The notes: a model not told the origin generated them from the sequence alone. A stretch of 64,000 nt of DNA from Mycobacterium sp. ACS1612 (GCF_001667505.1 NZ_LZHZ01000063.1:310001-374000), one strand, 5' to 3'; positions 1 through 8,911 are shown, counted from the stretch's first letter. Numbers and translations: made by a program.

Positions 1-24
1 CTGCTCTGGGAGAAGCAGCCATGA
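1..24 (+). CDS. trmB: 3' end of tRNA (guanine-N7)-methyltransferase (TrmB), partial
   Basis: Reading the first bases in frame gives LLWEKQP followed by TGA, and that TGA overlaps the ATG of the NYN gene as ATGA. A D-L-(L/M)-(W/F)-E-(K/R) ending is typical of TrmB, and in M. tuberculosis trmB (Rv0208c) lies directly upstream of Rv0207c, the homologue of the next gene. Only seven codons are visible, so the identity rests mainly on synteny. Confidence 0.5.
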   Translation: MLWEKQP

Positions 25-722
25 GTCTGACCGAAGACATCCGGCACGTAGATCCACAAATAGACGACGTGGCGCCGCCGCAGGCGATGCCGACGGACGC
101 GACGGCCCGCGTGCTGCTGGTCTGGGACGCACCTAACCTGGACATGGGCCTCGGCTCGATCCTCGGCGGCAGGCCCACCGCCGCACACCGGCCGCGATTC
201 GACGCCCTCGGCCGCTGGCTGCTCTCCCGCACCGCCGAGTTGTCGACCGCCCGTCCCGACCTCACACTCGAGCCGGAGGCAACGGTGTTCACCAACATCG
301 CCCCAGGTAGCGCCGATGTTGTTCGACCGTGGGTGGAGGCATTGCGTAACGTGGGTTTCGCGGTCTTTGCCAAACCGAAGATCGATGAAGACAGCGACGT
401 CGACAGCGACATGCTCGACCACATCGCACTCCGGCGCAGTGAAGGGCTGGCCGGCGTGTTGGTGGCTTCCGCCGATGGTCAAGCGTTCAAAGCTCCGCTG
501 GAGGAAATCGCCCGCGAGGGTGTGCCCGTCCAGGTGCTGGGATTTCGCGAACATGCCAGTTGGGCGTTAGCGTCGGATACCTTGGAGTTCGTCGATCTGG
601 AAGACATACCTGGTGTTTTCCGGGAGCCGTTACCGCGAATCGGCCTTGATTCGCTGCCCGAGCAGGGGGCTTGGCTGCAGCCATTCCGGCCGCTGTCCTC
701 GCTACTGGCCTCGCGCGTGTAG
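21..722 (+). CDS. NYN-domain protein (PIN-like nuclease fold), Rv0207c homologue
   Basis: This 233-residue soluble protein has a NYN domain, the PIN-related fold found in many metal-dependent RNases. The core starts with VLLVWDAPNLD at about residues 31-41, and further candidate metal-binding acids are D130/D133 (DSDMLDHIAL) and D152 (VASADGQ), which together form the expected acidic pocket. No signal peptide or membrane segment is seen. The ATG overlaps the upstream stop as ATGA and has a GGAGAA ribosome site about 7 nt before it. It lies 45 nt upstream of mmpL3 on the same strand, the same neighbour order as Rv0207c-Rv0206c. RNase activity is a family inference and no substrate is known. 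Confidence 0.85.
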   Translation: MSLTEDIRHVDPQIDDVAPPQAMPTDATARVLLVWDAPNLDMGLGSILGGRPTAAHRPRFDALGRWLLSRTAELSTARPDLTLEPEATVFTNIAPGSADVVRPWVEALRNVGFAVFAKPKIDEDSDVDSDMLDHIALRRSEGLAGVLVASADGQAFKAPLEEIAREGVPVQVLGFREHASWALASDTLEFVDLEDIPGVFREPLPRIGLDSLPEQGAWLQPFRPLSSLLASRV

Positions 723-767
723 ACAACTGGAAATGCGCGAGTAGCCACAGACTTAGAAGGAGTTCAC

Positions 768-3698
768 GTGTTCGCCTGGTGGGGTCGAACGGTGTACCGA
801 TACCGATACATAGTGATCGGTGTCATGGTCGCACTCTGCCTGGGGGGCGGCGTCTTCGGCATCAGCCTCGGCAGCCACGTCACCCAGAGCGGCTTCTACG
901 ACGACGGCAGTCAGTCCGTGCACGCGTCCGTGGTCGCCGACAAGGCCTACGGACGCGATACGTCGGGCCACATCGTCGGGATCTACACGGCGCCCGAGGG
1001 CAAGACCGTCGACGACCCCGACTTCAAGAAGAAGATCCTCGACAACCTGGACAAGGTCGAAAAGGACCATCCCGACGAGATTCTGCGGTCGATCGGCTAC
1101 TTCAAGAGCCCCGATGTGCTCAAGACCATGGCCGACGCCGACAAACAGCACGCGTTCATGTCGATTCAGCTCAAGGGCGACAACGACGACGCGATCCTGA
1201 ACAACTACAAGAAGGTCAAGGACGACCTGCTCAGCGTCAAGGACGAGGGCGTCGACTTCAAGATGGCCGGCCTGCAACCGCTGGCCGCCGAACTGACCGG
1301 CACCATCGGCGACGACCAGAGGCGCGCCGAGGTCGCCGCCATCCCGCTGGTGTGCGTGGTGCTGTTCTTCGTGTTCGGCGGCGTCGTCGCGGCCGCGCTG
1401 CCCGGCGTCATCGGCGGCCTGACCATCGCGGGTGCGCTTGGGATCATGCGACTGGTCGCCGAGTTCATGCCGGTGCACTTCTTCGCTCAACCGGTGGTGA
1501 CCCTGATGGGCCTGGGCATCGCCGTCGACTACGGGCTGTTCATGGTCAGCCGGTTCCGTGAGGAGATCGCCGAGGGGTACGACACCGAGGCCGCCGTCAG
1601 GCGAACCGTGATGACCTCGGGCCGCACCATCATGTTCTCCGCGGTGATCCTGGTGGCCTCGTCGGTGCCGCTGCTGTTGTTCCCGCAGGGCTTCCTGAAG
1701 TCCATCACCTACGCGATCATCGCCTCCGTCATGCTCGCGGCGACGTTGTCGATCACCGTGCTGGCCGCCGCGCTCGGCATCCTCGGTCCCCGCGTCGACG
1801 CGCTCGGAGTGCGCACCCTGCTGCGAGTGCCGTTCTTCCGCAACTGGAAGCCGATGCGGGTCTACCTGGAGTGGCTGTCGGAGAAGACGCAGAAGACCAA
1901 GACACGCGAAGAAGTCGAGAAGGGCTTCTGGGGCAAGCTGGTCAACCGGGTGATGAAGCGGCCTGCCGCATTCGCCGTGCCGATCATCATCGTGATGATT
2001 GCGCTGATCATTCCGTTGGGCGCGCTGTCCCTCGGCGGCATCAGCGAGAAATACCTGCCCCCGGACAACTCCGTACGCCTCGCGCAGGAGGAGTTCGACA
2101 AGATCTTCCCGGGCTTCCGCACCGAGCCGTTGACGATCGTGATGGAAAGCGACAACGGGCAACCGATCACTGACCAGCAGGTCGCCGAGGTCCGCAACAA
2201 GGCGATGCAGATCTCCGGGTTCACCGATCCGGACAACGACCCGACGAAGATGTGGCAGGCGCGCCCGTATCTCGACGGCGCGTCGAAGGATCCGTCGGTT
2301 CGGGTGATCCAGAACGGTCTGGTGAACCGCAACGACGCCGCCAAGAAGATCGAGGAACTGCGCGCGTTGACACCTCCGCGCGGCGTCACGGTGTCCATCG
2401 GCGGTACGCCCGCACTGGAACAGGACAGCATCCACAGCCTGTTCGACAAGTTGCCGCTGATGGTGGTGCTGCTGATCACCACGACCACGGTCCTGATGTT
2501 CCTGGCGTTCGGATCGGTGGTGCTGCCGATCAAGGCGGCCGTGATGAGCGCGCTCACACTCGGATCGACGATGGGCGTGCTGACCTGGATGTTCGTCGAC
2601 GGGCACGGGTCCGGGCTGATGAACTACACGCCACAACCCTTGATGGCGCCGATGATCGGTCTGATCATCGCGGTGATCTGGGGTCTGTCCACCGACTACG
2701 AGGTGTTCCTGGTGTCCCGCATGGTGGAGGCCCGCGAACGCGGTATGTCCACCGCCGAGGCCATCCGCATCGGCACCGCCACCACCGGTCGGTTGATCAC
2801 CGGTGCCGCACTCGTATTGGCCGTTGTCGCAGGCGCATTCGTGTTCTCCGACCTGGTGATGATGAAGTATCTGGCGTTCGGTCTCCTGATCGCCCTGCTG
2901 CTCGACGCCACCGTGGTCCGGATGTTTTTGGTGCCCGCCGTGATGAAGTTGCTCGGCGACGACTGCTGGTGGGCGCCACGCTGGATGAAGCGGATTCAGG
3001 AGCGCCTCGGCCTCGGCGAGACCGAATTGCCCGACGAGCGCAAGCGGCCCGCGGTGCGTGAACCTGACGAAGCGCTGGTCGGCGCCGGCGCACCTGTGCC
3101 GCCGCGGCCTCGGCCGCCGCATGACCCGACGCATCCGGAGGGTTCGCCCCGACCGGGTCGGATCGCGGCGCCGCCGCGGGCCAACGTGCCGTCCGGCGCT
3201 GGCACCACGCGGATCCCGACCGCGCGTGTTCAGGCCGACGAGCCGCAGACCACGCGGCTGACGATGGCCAGGAACGCGGTCCGTAACGTGGTGAACAACG
3301 CGACCGGCCACCGGCCTGCGCCCCCGCCGCCGCGCGAGGAACGCGAAATCGAGTCGTGGCTTGGCGAATTGCGCGGCACCGGGCCCTCGGCCGGTCAACC
3401 CGTTGCGCCCCCGGCGCGGCCGTCGGCCGATGCCACCAGGGCCATGCCAACGGGCGCCACGGGACAACGTCCGCGTCCGCCTCGACCGCAGCCCGGCAAT
3501 GAGCCGACCACCGCGATTCCGGCGCAGAAGCCACCGCTGCAGAACGCCGATGCGCCCGCGACGACGGCCATCCCGACCGCGCGGAAATCCGACGCCGAGG
3601 CGGCCACCGAGAAGCTGAACACCCCCGACGAGGAGCGCAAGCGCCGCGGCGGCGGCGTCAGCGCACAGGACCTGCTGCGGCGCGAGGGCCGAATCTAG
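768..3698 (+). CDS. mmpL3: MmpL3, trehalose monomycolate flippase (RND family)
   Basis: This 976-residue inner-membrane RND protein exports trehalose monomycolate for outer-membrane assembly and is the target of many antitubercular compounds. The proton-relay Asp-Tyr pairs are visible: D254-Y255 in GIAVDYGLFMVSRFREE (TM4) and D643-Y644 in GLSTDYEVFLVSRM (TM10). Two periplasmic porter domains lie between TM1-TM2 and TM7-TM8. The last ~250 residues are a Pro/Arg-rich cytoplasmic tail, the usual MmpL3 layout. The start is GTG with AAGGAG 5 nt upstream. In M. tuberculosis MmpL3 has also been linked to heme uptake with Rv0203, whose homologues lie at 8.5-9.6 kb here. The stop overlaps the convergent gene by 4 nt. 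Confidence 0.97.
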   Translation: MFAWWGRTVYRYRYIVIGVMVALCLGGGVFGISLGSHVTQSGFYDDGSQSVHASVVADKAYGRDTSGHIVGIYTAPEGKTVDDPDFKKKILDNLDKVEKDHPDEILRSIGYFKSPDVLKTMADADKQHAFMSIQLKGDNDDAILNNYKKVKDDLLSVKDEGVDFKMAGLQPLAAELTGTIGDDQRRAEVAAIPLVCVVLFFVFGGVVAAALPGVIGGLTIAGALGIMRLVAEFMPVHFFAQPVVTLMGLGIAVDYGLFMVSRFREEIAEGYDTEAAVRRTVMTSGRTIMFSAVILVASSVPLLLFPQGFLKSITYAIIASVMLAATLSITVLAAALGILGPRVDALGVRTLLRVPFFRNWKPMRVYLEWLSEKTQKTKTREEVEKGFWGKLVNRVMKRPAAFAVPIIIVMIALIIPLGALSLGGISEKYLPPDNSVRLAQEEFDKIFPGFRTEPLTIVMESDNGQPITDQQVAEVRNKAMQISGFTDPDNDPTKMWQARPYLDGASKDPSVRVIQNGLVNRNDAAKKIEELRALTPPRGVTVSIGGTPALEQDSIHSLFDKLPLMVVLLITTTTVLMFLAFGSVVLPIKAAVMSALTLGSTMGVLTWMFVDGHGSGLMNYTPQPLMAPMIGLIIAVIWGLSTDYEVFLVSRMVEARERGMSTAEAIRIGTATTGRLITGAALVLAVVAGAFVFSDLVMMKYLAFGLLIALLLDATVVRMFLVPAVMKLLGDDCWWAPRWMKRIQERLGLGETELPDERKRPAVREPDEALVGAGAPVPPRPRPPHDPTHPEGSPRPGRIAAPPRANVPSGAGTTRIPTARVQADEPQTTRLTMARNAVRNVVNNATGHRPAPPPPREEREIESWLGELRGTGPSAGQPVAPPARPSADATRAMPTGATGQRPRPPRPQPGNEPTTAIPAQKPPLQNADAPATTAIPTARKSDAEAATEKLNTPDEERKRRGGGVSAQDLLRREGRI

Positions 3699-4852
3699 TC
3701 CGCAGCCGGCTCGTCCAGCTCGTCGGGTTCGGCCGCCACCACCGGGGCGCCTTCGGCGTCCTGCGCGGCTTCTTCCGCTGCGGGATCTCTGGCCATCAGC
3801 ACGCGCACCGCGCTGTTGAGGAACGCCACCGTCGGAACGGCCAACAGCGCGCCGACGATACCGGCCAGCACGCCGCCGCCCGCGATAGCCAGCACCACCG
3901 CCAGCGGATGGATGGACACCGCGCGCCCCATCACAAGTGGTTGCAGCACATGGCCTTCCAATTGTTGGACAGCGATGATCAACCCCAGCGTGATCAGCGC
4001 GTAGATCACGCCCTTGGCGATCAGCGCGACCACGACCGCGAAGAATCCGGCCACCACCGCACCGACGAGCGGGATGAACGCGCCGAGGAAGACCAGCGAT
4101 GCCAGCGGCAACGCCAGCGGCACGCCCATGATCGCCAGGCCGGTGCCGATGCCGACGGCGTCGACGAGGGCCACCAGGAACGTCGCGCGCACGTAGCCGA
4201 CCAGCGACCGGAAACCGGCCCGGCCCGCGTCGCGGACCCGCTCGCGCACGTCGTCCGGGAAAGCCTTGGTGACGAATCCGTAGATGTTGCGGCCGCCGTG
4301 CAGCACGAAGATCAGCGTGAAGAGGACCAGCAACGCGCCGGTGACGATTTCGGTCAATGTGCCTGCTGTCGACAACGCCCCGCTGGTGAGCTTCTCCTGA
4401 TTGTTCTGCAGCGCCTCGATCGCAGACTTGCGGGCACTGTCGATCTGTTGCTGGTTGACGTGCAGCGGCCCCTGGGTCAGCCAGTCCCCCACCCCTTTGA
4501 TGCTGGTGCTCATCTGGTCGACGAGGGCGGGGGCGCCCTCGACGAACTGGGTGACCACGAACGCCAGAATCCCGCCGACGACCGCGAAACCGCCCAGCAG
4601 CACCAGAGCGACCGCGCCGCCGCGCGGGGCGCCGCGCCGGTCCAGGAAATCGACAACCGGCAACAGCAGCGCGGCCAACAGGGTCGCCAGCGCCACGGGC
4701 ACGACGAGGATTTCGAGCTTCTTCACCACCCACAGCAGCGCCACCACGAACCCGCCGATGACGAGCAGTCGCCAGGCCCAGGCGGCCGTTCTGCGGACTA
4801 GCGGAGACACCGACTGATCGGCGACGGAATCGAAAGACGGGGCCGCTGGCAT
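3695..4852 (-). CDS. AI-2E family transporter (Rv0205 homologue)
   Basis: A polytopic membrane protein of about 385 residues from the AI-2E exporter family (YdiK/PerM-like). Hydrophobic segments start at about residue 25 (LLVIGGFVVALLWVV), continue through a long extracytoplasmic helical region, and end with C-terminal pairs around GVPLALPLASLVFLGAFIPLVG and GRAVSIHPLAVVLAIAGGGVLAG. The latter two match the conserved family core. The acidic tail (EPDELDEPAAD) is cytoplasmic. The frame runs 20 codons further upstream to a GTG at 4912. I prefer ATG 4852 because it puts a normal short tail before TM1, but neither start has a clear ribosome site. The substrate is unknown, and a general amphipathic-solute exporter is the safest description. 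Confidence 0.85.
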   Translation of the reverse strand: MPAAPSFDSVADQSVSPLVRRTAAWAWRLLVIGGFVVALLWVVKKLEILVVPVALATLLAALLLPVVDFLDRRGAPRGGAVALVLLGGFAVVGGILAFVVTQFVEGAPALVDQMSTSIKGVGDWLTQGPLHVNQQQIDSARKSAIEALQNNQEKLTSGALSTAGTLTEIVTGALLVLFTLIFVLHGGRNIYGFVTKAFPDDVRERVRDAGRAGFRSLVGYVRATFLVALVDAVGIGTGLAIMGVPLALPLASLVFLGAFIPLVGAVVAGFFAVVVALIAKGVIYALITLGLIIAVQQLEGHVLQPLVMGRAVSIHPLAVVLAIAGGGVLAGIVGALLAVPTVAFLNSAVRVLMARDPAAEEAAQDAEGAPVVAAEPDELDEPAAD

Positions 4853-4950
4853 GCCGGTAGCGTAACGGCAGGCCGCGGCGCGACAGGGAATCTCGCGAAT
4901 CGTCTTCGGCACGCCTGCGTCACCGCCATTATCCGCGCGAACTGCACCGT

Positions 4951-4962
4951 TACCCTAGTGAC
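4951..4962 (+). promoter_or_regulatory. -10 element for a leaderless GTG start
   Basis: TACCCT (4951-4956) fits the mycobacterial TANNNT -10 pattern and lies exactly 6 nt before the GTG at 4963, which has no Shine-Dalgarno sequence. This is the geometry of a leaderless transcript starting at the first base of the start codon. The same TACCCT-N6-start layout recurs at 21292-21287 on the other strand. Confidence 0.5.
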
Positions 4963-6084
4963 GTGTCCCACGACGCGCCGGCGAGCCACGCGCGCAGCCA
5001 GGAACGCCCCACCCGGGGCAAGTACTGGTGGCTCCGCTGGGTGATCCTCGGCGCGGCCGCGCTCGTGCTGGCGGTGGAGTTGACGTTGGTGCGTGACCAG
5101 TTGGCCAAGGCCTGGCACAGCGTCTACTCCGCGAACTGGTGGTGGGTGCTGGTGGCCATCGTCGCGGCGATGGGCTCCATGCACAGCTTCGCGCAGATCC
5201 AGCGCACGCTGCTGCGGTCGGCGGGCGTCAAGGTCAAACAGTGGCGCTCGGAGGCGGCGTTCTACGCGGGCAATGCGCTGTCCACCACGCTGCCCGGCGG
5301 CCCGGTGCTGTCGGCCACCTTCATCTACCGCCAACAGCGGATCTGGGGCGCGTCGCCCGTCGTGGCGTCGTGGCAGCTGGTGATGTCGGGCGCGCTGCAG
5401 GTGGTGGGGCTTGCGCTACTCGGCCTCGGCGGCGCTTTCATGTTGGGCGCCAGCAAAAACCCTCTGTCGCTTATCTTTTCGCTTGGCGGCTTCCTCGCGT
5501 TGATCATCCTGGCGCAGGCCGTGGCGACCCGCCCGGAGTTGATCGACGGCATCGGGGTGCGGCTGCTGTCGTGGTTCAACTCGGTGCGCGGTAAGCCGTC
5601 GGACACCGGACTGGACAAGTGGCGCGAGACGTTGAACCAGCTGGAATCGGTCAGCCTGTCGCGCCGCGAGCTCAGCGAGGCATTCGGTTGGTCGCTGTTC
5701 AACTGGGTGGCCGATGTCGGCTGCCTGCTCGCCGCGTGCTATGCCACCGGCGGACACCCGTCGATCGCGGGTGTGACGGTGGCGTACGCGGCCGCCCGCG
5801 CGGTCGGGTCGATCCCGTTGATGCCCGGCGGCCTGCTAATCGTCGAGGCGGTGCTGGTGCCCGGCCTGGTGTCGTCGGGTATGACGTTGGCCGCCTCGAT
5901 CTCAGCGATGCTCATCTACCGGTTGGTCAGCTGGATCTTCATCTCCGCGATTGGCTGGGTGGTGTTCTTCTTCATGTTCCGCACCGAGAAGGACATCGAC
6001 CCCGACGCCACCCTCGACGACGACCAGGCGCCGCAGTTCAGCCCCGACCCCGAGGTCCGACACGAGCCCGAACCCGAAAAGTGA
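4963..6084 (+). CDS. Lysylphosphatidylglycerol synthase TM-region (UPF0104/YbhN-like) membrane protein, Rv0204c homologue
   Basis: A 373-residue membrane protein with about eight helices of the flippase-like UPF0104/LPG_synthase_TM family. Family marks include FYAGNALSTTLPGGPVLSA (residues ~104-122) and the helix around AARAVGSIPLMPGGLLIVEA. There is no C-terminal lysyl-transferase domain, so it is not a complete MprF. The ends are soluble, and the tail is Asp/Glu/Pro-rich (EKDIDPDATLDDDQ). The GTG start is supported by the leaderless -10 just upstream. It is divergent from the AI-2E gene with 110 nt between. A lipid-translocation role is plausible from the family, but the substrate is unknown. 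Confidence 0.82.
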   Translation: MSHDAPASHARSQERPTRGKYWWLRWVILGAAALVLAVELTLVRDQLAKAWHSVYSANWWWVLVAIVAAMGSMHSFAQIQRTLLRSAGVKVKQWRSEAAFYAGNALSTTLPGGPVLSATFIYRQQRIWGASPVVASWQLVMSGALQVVGLALLGLGGAFMLGASKNPLSLIFSLGGFLALIILAQAVATRPELIDGIGVRLLSWFNSVRGKPSDTGLDKWRETLNQLESVSLSRRELSEAFGWSLFNWVADVGCLLAACYATGGHPSIAGVTVAYAAARAVGSIPLMPGGLLIVEAVLVPGLVSSGMTLAASISAMLIYRLVSWIFISAIGWVVFFFMFRTEKDIDPDATLDDDQAPQFSPDPEVRHEPEPEK

Positions 6085-6093
6085 ACTCCGCCA

Positions 6094-6465
6094 TTGATTG
6101 ACACCGAAAGACGGGCCAAGCGAACGGCCACCGCTCTGCTGGCGGACATCCTCTGCGTGATCGTGTTCTGCACCATCGGCCGGCGCAGCCACGCCGAGGG
6201 CCTCACAGTCACCGGCATCGCGCAGACCGCATGGCCTTTCCTGGCAGGCACTCTCGTCGGCTGGGTGCTGATCCGCGGATGGCGCAAACCATACACCGTG
6301 ATCCCCACCGGGGTCGCAGTGTGGATATGCACCGTTTTGGTGGGCATGCTGCTGCGCAAGGCGACGTCAGCTGGTGTACAGACCAGCTTCGTCGTGGTGG
6401 CCTCGGTGGTGACGGCGGTGCTGCTGCTGGGCTGGCGAAGCGTCGCGGCGATGGTCCGTCGCTAA
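6094..6465 (+). CDS. DUF3054 membrane protein
   Basis: A 123-residue protein with four predicted helices (LLADILCVIVFCTIGRR, AWPFLAGTLVGWVLIRGW, VIPTGVAVWICTVLVGMLL, VVVASVVTAVLLLGW). The motifs IGRRSHAEG, WPFL.G...GW and the P.GV..W helix are typical of actinobacterial DUF3054. The start is TTG at 6094, 9 nt after the previous stop, so co-transcription with the UPF0104 gene is likely. No function is established for the family. The stop overlaps the convergent kinase gene by 4 nt (6462-6465). Confidence 0.8.
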   Translation: MIDTERRAKRTATALLADILCVIVFCTIGRRSHAEGLTVTGIAQTAWPFLAGTLVGWVLIRGWRKPYTVIPTGVAVWICTVLVGMLLRKATSAGVQTSFVVVASVVTAVLLLGWRSVAAMVRR

Positions 6466-7799
6466 TCCGAGTTCGCGGGTGGCTCAGGCGAAGTCGAGAT
6501 GGTCAGCGTTGCCCGAAGACCGCCGAGCGGTCCGTCGGACAGCTTGATGTTGCCGCCGTGCAACGCCGCCTGCTGTGCCACCAATGCCAGGCCGAGACCA
6601 GAACCGCCGGGCGCGGCGTTACTGCCGCGGGAGAACCGGCCGAGCACCGTCTGATGTTCCTCCTCGGGCAGCCCACGGCCGTTGTCGTCGACGACGATGG
6701 TCAGGGTGTTCTGATACCGGTTGGCGGTCAGCACAATTCGTGTGGCCTGCCCGTGCGTCACCGCGTTCCGCACCAGGTTGTCGACGGCAATCCGTAAGCC
6801 GCCCGGCCAGCCCCAAATCGCGCCGAGATCGTCGGCGGCTTCGATCACGATCTCGACTCCGGTTGCGGTACGCATGTTTTCGCGTGCGACGCGGTCGAGC
6901 ATATCGGTGACGTCGATGAGTTCACGATCCTCTGCCTGCGCCAACTGGCCCGATGCGAGTTGACCGAGCGCGGTGATGATGGCCTCCACGCGGCGCTGCG
7001 CCCGCGACAGGTCCTGGACCACCTCTGCTCGTTCCTCGGCGGGCAGATCGTGGATGCGCAGGGTGTCGAGGTCGGCGCGCATCGCGGTGAGCGGGGTGCG
7101 CAGTTCGTGTGCGGCGTTGGCGGCGAAATCCTGGGCAGCCTGAAGCGAATTCGTGGTCGCGCGCTGAGCGGCGGCCAGTCGGTACAGCATCTCGCTCATC
7201 GCCTCGGACAGGTCCTCGGCTTCCCTGACGCCGCGCACCTCCGGCATCTCCTCGGTGCCCTCACGCAGCCGTTTGGTATGTTCGGTCAGTCTGCGCAACG
7301 GCCGGATCGCCGGGCCGGCCAGCACCCATCCGAGCCCCGCGGCGATCAGCACGGTGCCGACACCGACCGCCACGTAGAGCGGAATCCTGGCGCGGTTCAA
7401 CAGGATACTGTCGGCGCGGATGCCGACAGAGACCAACACTCCGCCCTGTTGTTCGACGGCCACCGTGCGCACCCGGTACTCCACGCCGTTCACGTCGACC
7501 GTCGCGGTGCCCAACGGTAGCGACGGCAATTGCAGGCCGCGCTGGAACATCACCTGGCCAGTCGACTTGGACCGCCCTGTGGTCAGCACACCGCGCCGCG
7601 GATCGTTGAGCTCAGTGGGGTTGATACTCGCGTCGACGATGGCGTCGAGCCGCCGATCCAGTTGCAGCGCATCGTTGTTCGCAAGGACCACAGAGGTGAG
7701 GATGGTGAAAACCGCGACGACCGCGGACGCGGCAGCGGCCGACGCTATCGCCACCCGGGTACGTAGCGACGCGGACCGCAGCGACCGCGGCAACCTCAT
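6462..7799 (-). CDS. HAMP-containing sensor histidine kinase, PrrB-like
   Basis: A 445-residue membrane kinase. TM1 is at ~16-40 and a ~100-residue extracytoplasmic sensor contains VDVNGVEYRVRTVAVE. TM2 is at ~140-162 and is followed by HAMP and a dimerisation helix with the phospho-acceptor in NAAHELRTPLTAMRADLD (H231). The ATPase domain shows the N box (DNLVRNAVTHG), G1 (VDDNGRGLP) and G2 (GSGLGLALVAQQAALHGG). The H-box region, VEYRVRTV and the C-terminus closely resemble M. tuberculosis PrrB, so this is probably a paralogue of the essential PrrAB pair. It starts 3 nt after the regulator stop, in an operon headed by a hemophore gene. That context suggests a heme- or iron-related stimulus, which is inference only. 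Confidence 0.88.
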   Translation of the reverse strand: MRLPRSLRSASLRTRVAIASAAAASAVVAVFTILTSVVLANNDALQLDRRLDAIVDASINPTELNDPRRGVLTTGRSKSTGQVMFQRGLQLPSLPLGTATVDVNGVEYRVRTVAVEQQGGVLVSVGIRADSILLNRARIPLYVAVGVGTVLIAAGLGWVLAGPAIRPLRRLTEHTKRLREGTEEMPEVRGVREAEDLSEAMSEMLYRLAAAQRATTNSLQAAQDFAANAAHELRTPLTAMRADLDTLRIHDLPAEERAEVVQDLSRAQRRVEAIITALGQLASGQLAQAEDRELIDVTDMLDRVARENMRTATGVEIVIEAADDLGAIWGWPGGLRIAVDNLVRNAVTHGQATRIVLTANRYQNTLTIVVDDNGRGLPEEEHQTVLGRFSRGSNAAPGGSGLGLALVAQQAALHGGNIKLSDGPLGGLRATLTISTSPEPPANSD

Positions 7800-7802
7800 C
7801 GC

Positions 7803-8522
7803 CTACGGCTCGTCTCGCAACACGTACCCGATCCCGCGAACCGTGTGGATCACCCTCGGCAGCCCGTCGCGTTCGAGCTTGCGCCGCAGATACGAAATGA
7901 ACACGTCGGCCACATTGGTGTCGACGTCGAAGTCATAGCCCCACACCAGTTCGAGCAGCCGTTGTCGCGACAACACCACACCGGCGTTCTCGGCCAGCAC
8001 CGCCAGCAGATCGAACTCACGCTTGGTCAGTTCCACCCGCTCGCCGCCGACGAACACCAACCGGCGCGCGGTGTCGATGGTCAGCGGTCCGACGGTCATG
8101 GTGTCGGACGCGCGATCCGAATTGGTCGCCCTGCGCAGCAGCGCATGCAACCGCGCCACCAACTCGCCGAGGTCGAACGGCTTGGTCAGGTAGTCGTCGG
8201 CGCCGGCTTCCAGCCCGGCGATCCGGTCGTTGACCGTGTCACGCGCGGAGAGCACACAGATCGGGATGTCGTTGCCCAACGCGCGCAACGCGGTGACGAC
8301 CGCGACACCGTCGAGTTCCGGCATCTGCACATCGAGAACCAGCGCGTCATGCGATTCGCTGGACAACAGCCGCAGCGCTTCTTTACCGGTCGCCGCGACC
8401 CGAACGTCGAAACCCGAATGCCGCAGTCCGCGGGCAACGGAGGTTCTGACGTCCGGGTCGTCGTCGACCATCAGTACCGTGCGGCTCGCGCTCTCCTGCG
8501 CGGGTGATTCACCAACCCGCAC
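7803..8522 (-). CDS. OmpR-family response regulator, PrrA-like
   Basis: A 239-residue regulator with an N-terminal receiver domain: acidic pocket DDD at ~20-22, phospho-acceptor D64 in LVLDVQMPELDG, Ser/Ala switch in ICVLSARD and Lys in YLTKPFDLGE. The C-terminal winged-helix DNA-binding domain contains LTKREFDLLAVLAENAGVVLSRQ and YLRRKLERDGLPRVIHTVRG. It is strikingly PrrA-like (ELVWGYDFDVDTNVADVFI), so I call it a PrrA paralogue without assigning the symbol. The start is GTG at 8522, only 5 nt after the stop of the hemophore gene. Its targets may include the hemophore/mmpL11 promoters through the repeats at 9660-9690. Confidence 0.9.
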   Translation of the reverse strand: MRVGESPAQESASRTVLMVDDDPDVRTSVARGLRHSGFDVRVAATGKEALRLLSSESHDALVLDVQMPELDGVAVVTALRALGNDIPICVLSARDTVNDRIAGLEAGADDYLTKPFDLGELVARLHALLRRATNSDRASDTMTVGPLTIDTARRLVFVGGERVELTKREFDLLAVLAENAGVVLSRQRLLELVWGYDFDVDTNVADVFISYLRRKLERDGLPRVIHTVRGIGYVLRDEP

Positions 8523-8527
8523 GCGAA

Positions 8528-8911
8528 TTACGGAATGTTGGGCGAAGGGGCGGTACCGCAGCGGTTCTTCAGATCGACCAGCGGCTGCCGGATCCCGGTC
8601 AGATCAGCCTTGGTCTGAGGGTTCTGGTTCAGGTAGTCGGTGACCTGGCTGCGGACCTGATCGCGGTTGAGCCCTTCGAGGCTGGTGAAGAACCAGTTCA
8701 CGTCGGGGTGGGTGAACAGGTATGCCGACGTCGACGCCGAGACACCCGATGCCACGCCTGCCAAGTCGGCAGCGGTGCAGTTGGGCGGGTTATTCGCCGG
8801 GTCGTCGGCCATGGCCGAGGGCAGGGCACCAAACAACATCGCACCGGCGATCGCACCGGTGCCGACCGCGCCAGCTACCGCACGACGCGCGGTACGGGCC
8901 GAGAGCAACAT
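8528..8911 (-). CDS. Secreted heme-binding hemophore-type protein (Rv0203/MHB family), copy 1
   Basis: A 127-residue exported protein. A basic N-terminus and hydrophobic core (residues ~10-32) end at a likely ALPSAMA-D cleavage site. The mature part has two cysteines (NPPNCTAADL and LKNRCGTAP) flanking a helical domain with LAGVASGVSASTSAYLFTHPDVNWFF, as in the mycobacterial hemophore family. Rv0203 of M. tuberculosis binds extracellular heme and passes it to MmpL3/MmpL11. AAGGAG lies 7 nt before the ATG. The gene heads an operon with the PrrAB-like pair, and a second family member lies 162 nt upstream on the same strand. Confidence 0.85.
   Translation of the reverse strand: MLLSARTARRAVAGAVGTGAIAGAMLFGALPSAMADDPANNPPNCTAADLAGVASGVSASTSAYLFTHPDVNWFFTSLEGLNRDQVRSQVTDYLNQNPQTKADLTGIRQPLVDLKNRCGTAPSPNIP

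Noticed and set aside
753..4733. 1326-codon open frame antisense to mmpL3 and the AI-2E gene
   Set aside because: It mirrors third-position GC bias of real genes, reads as Arg/Gly/His-rich low-complexity protein and has no family features.
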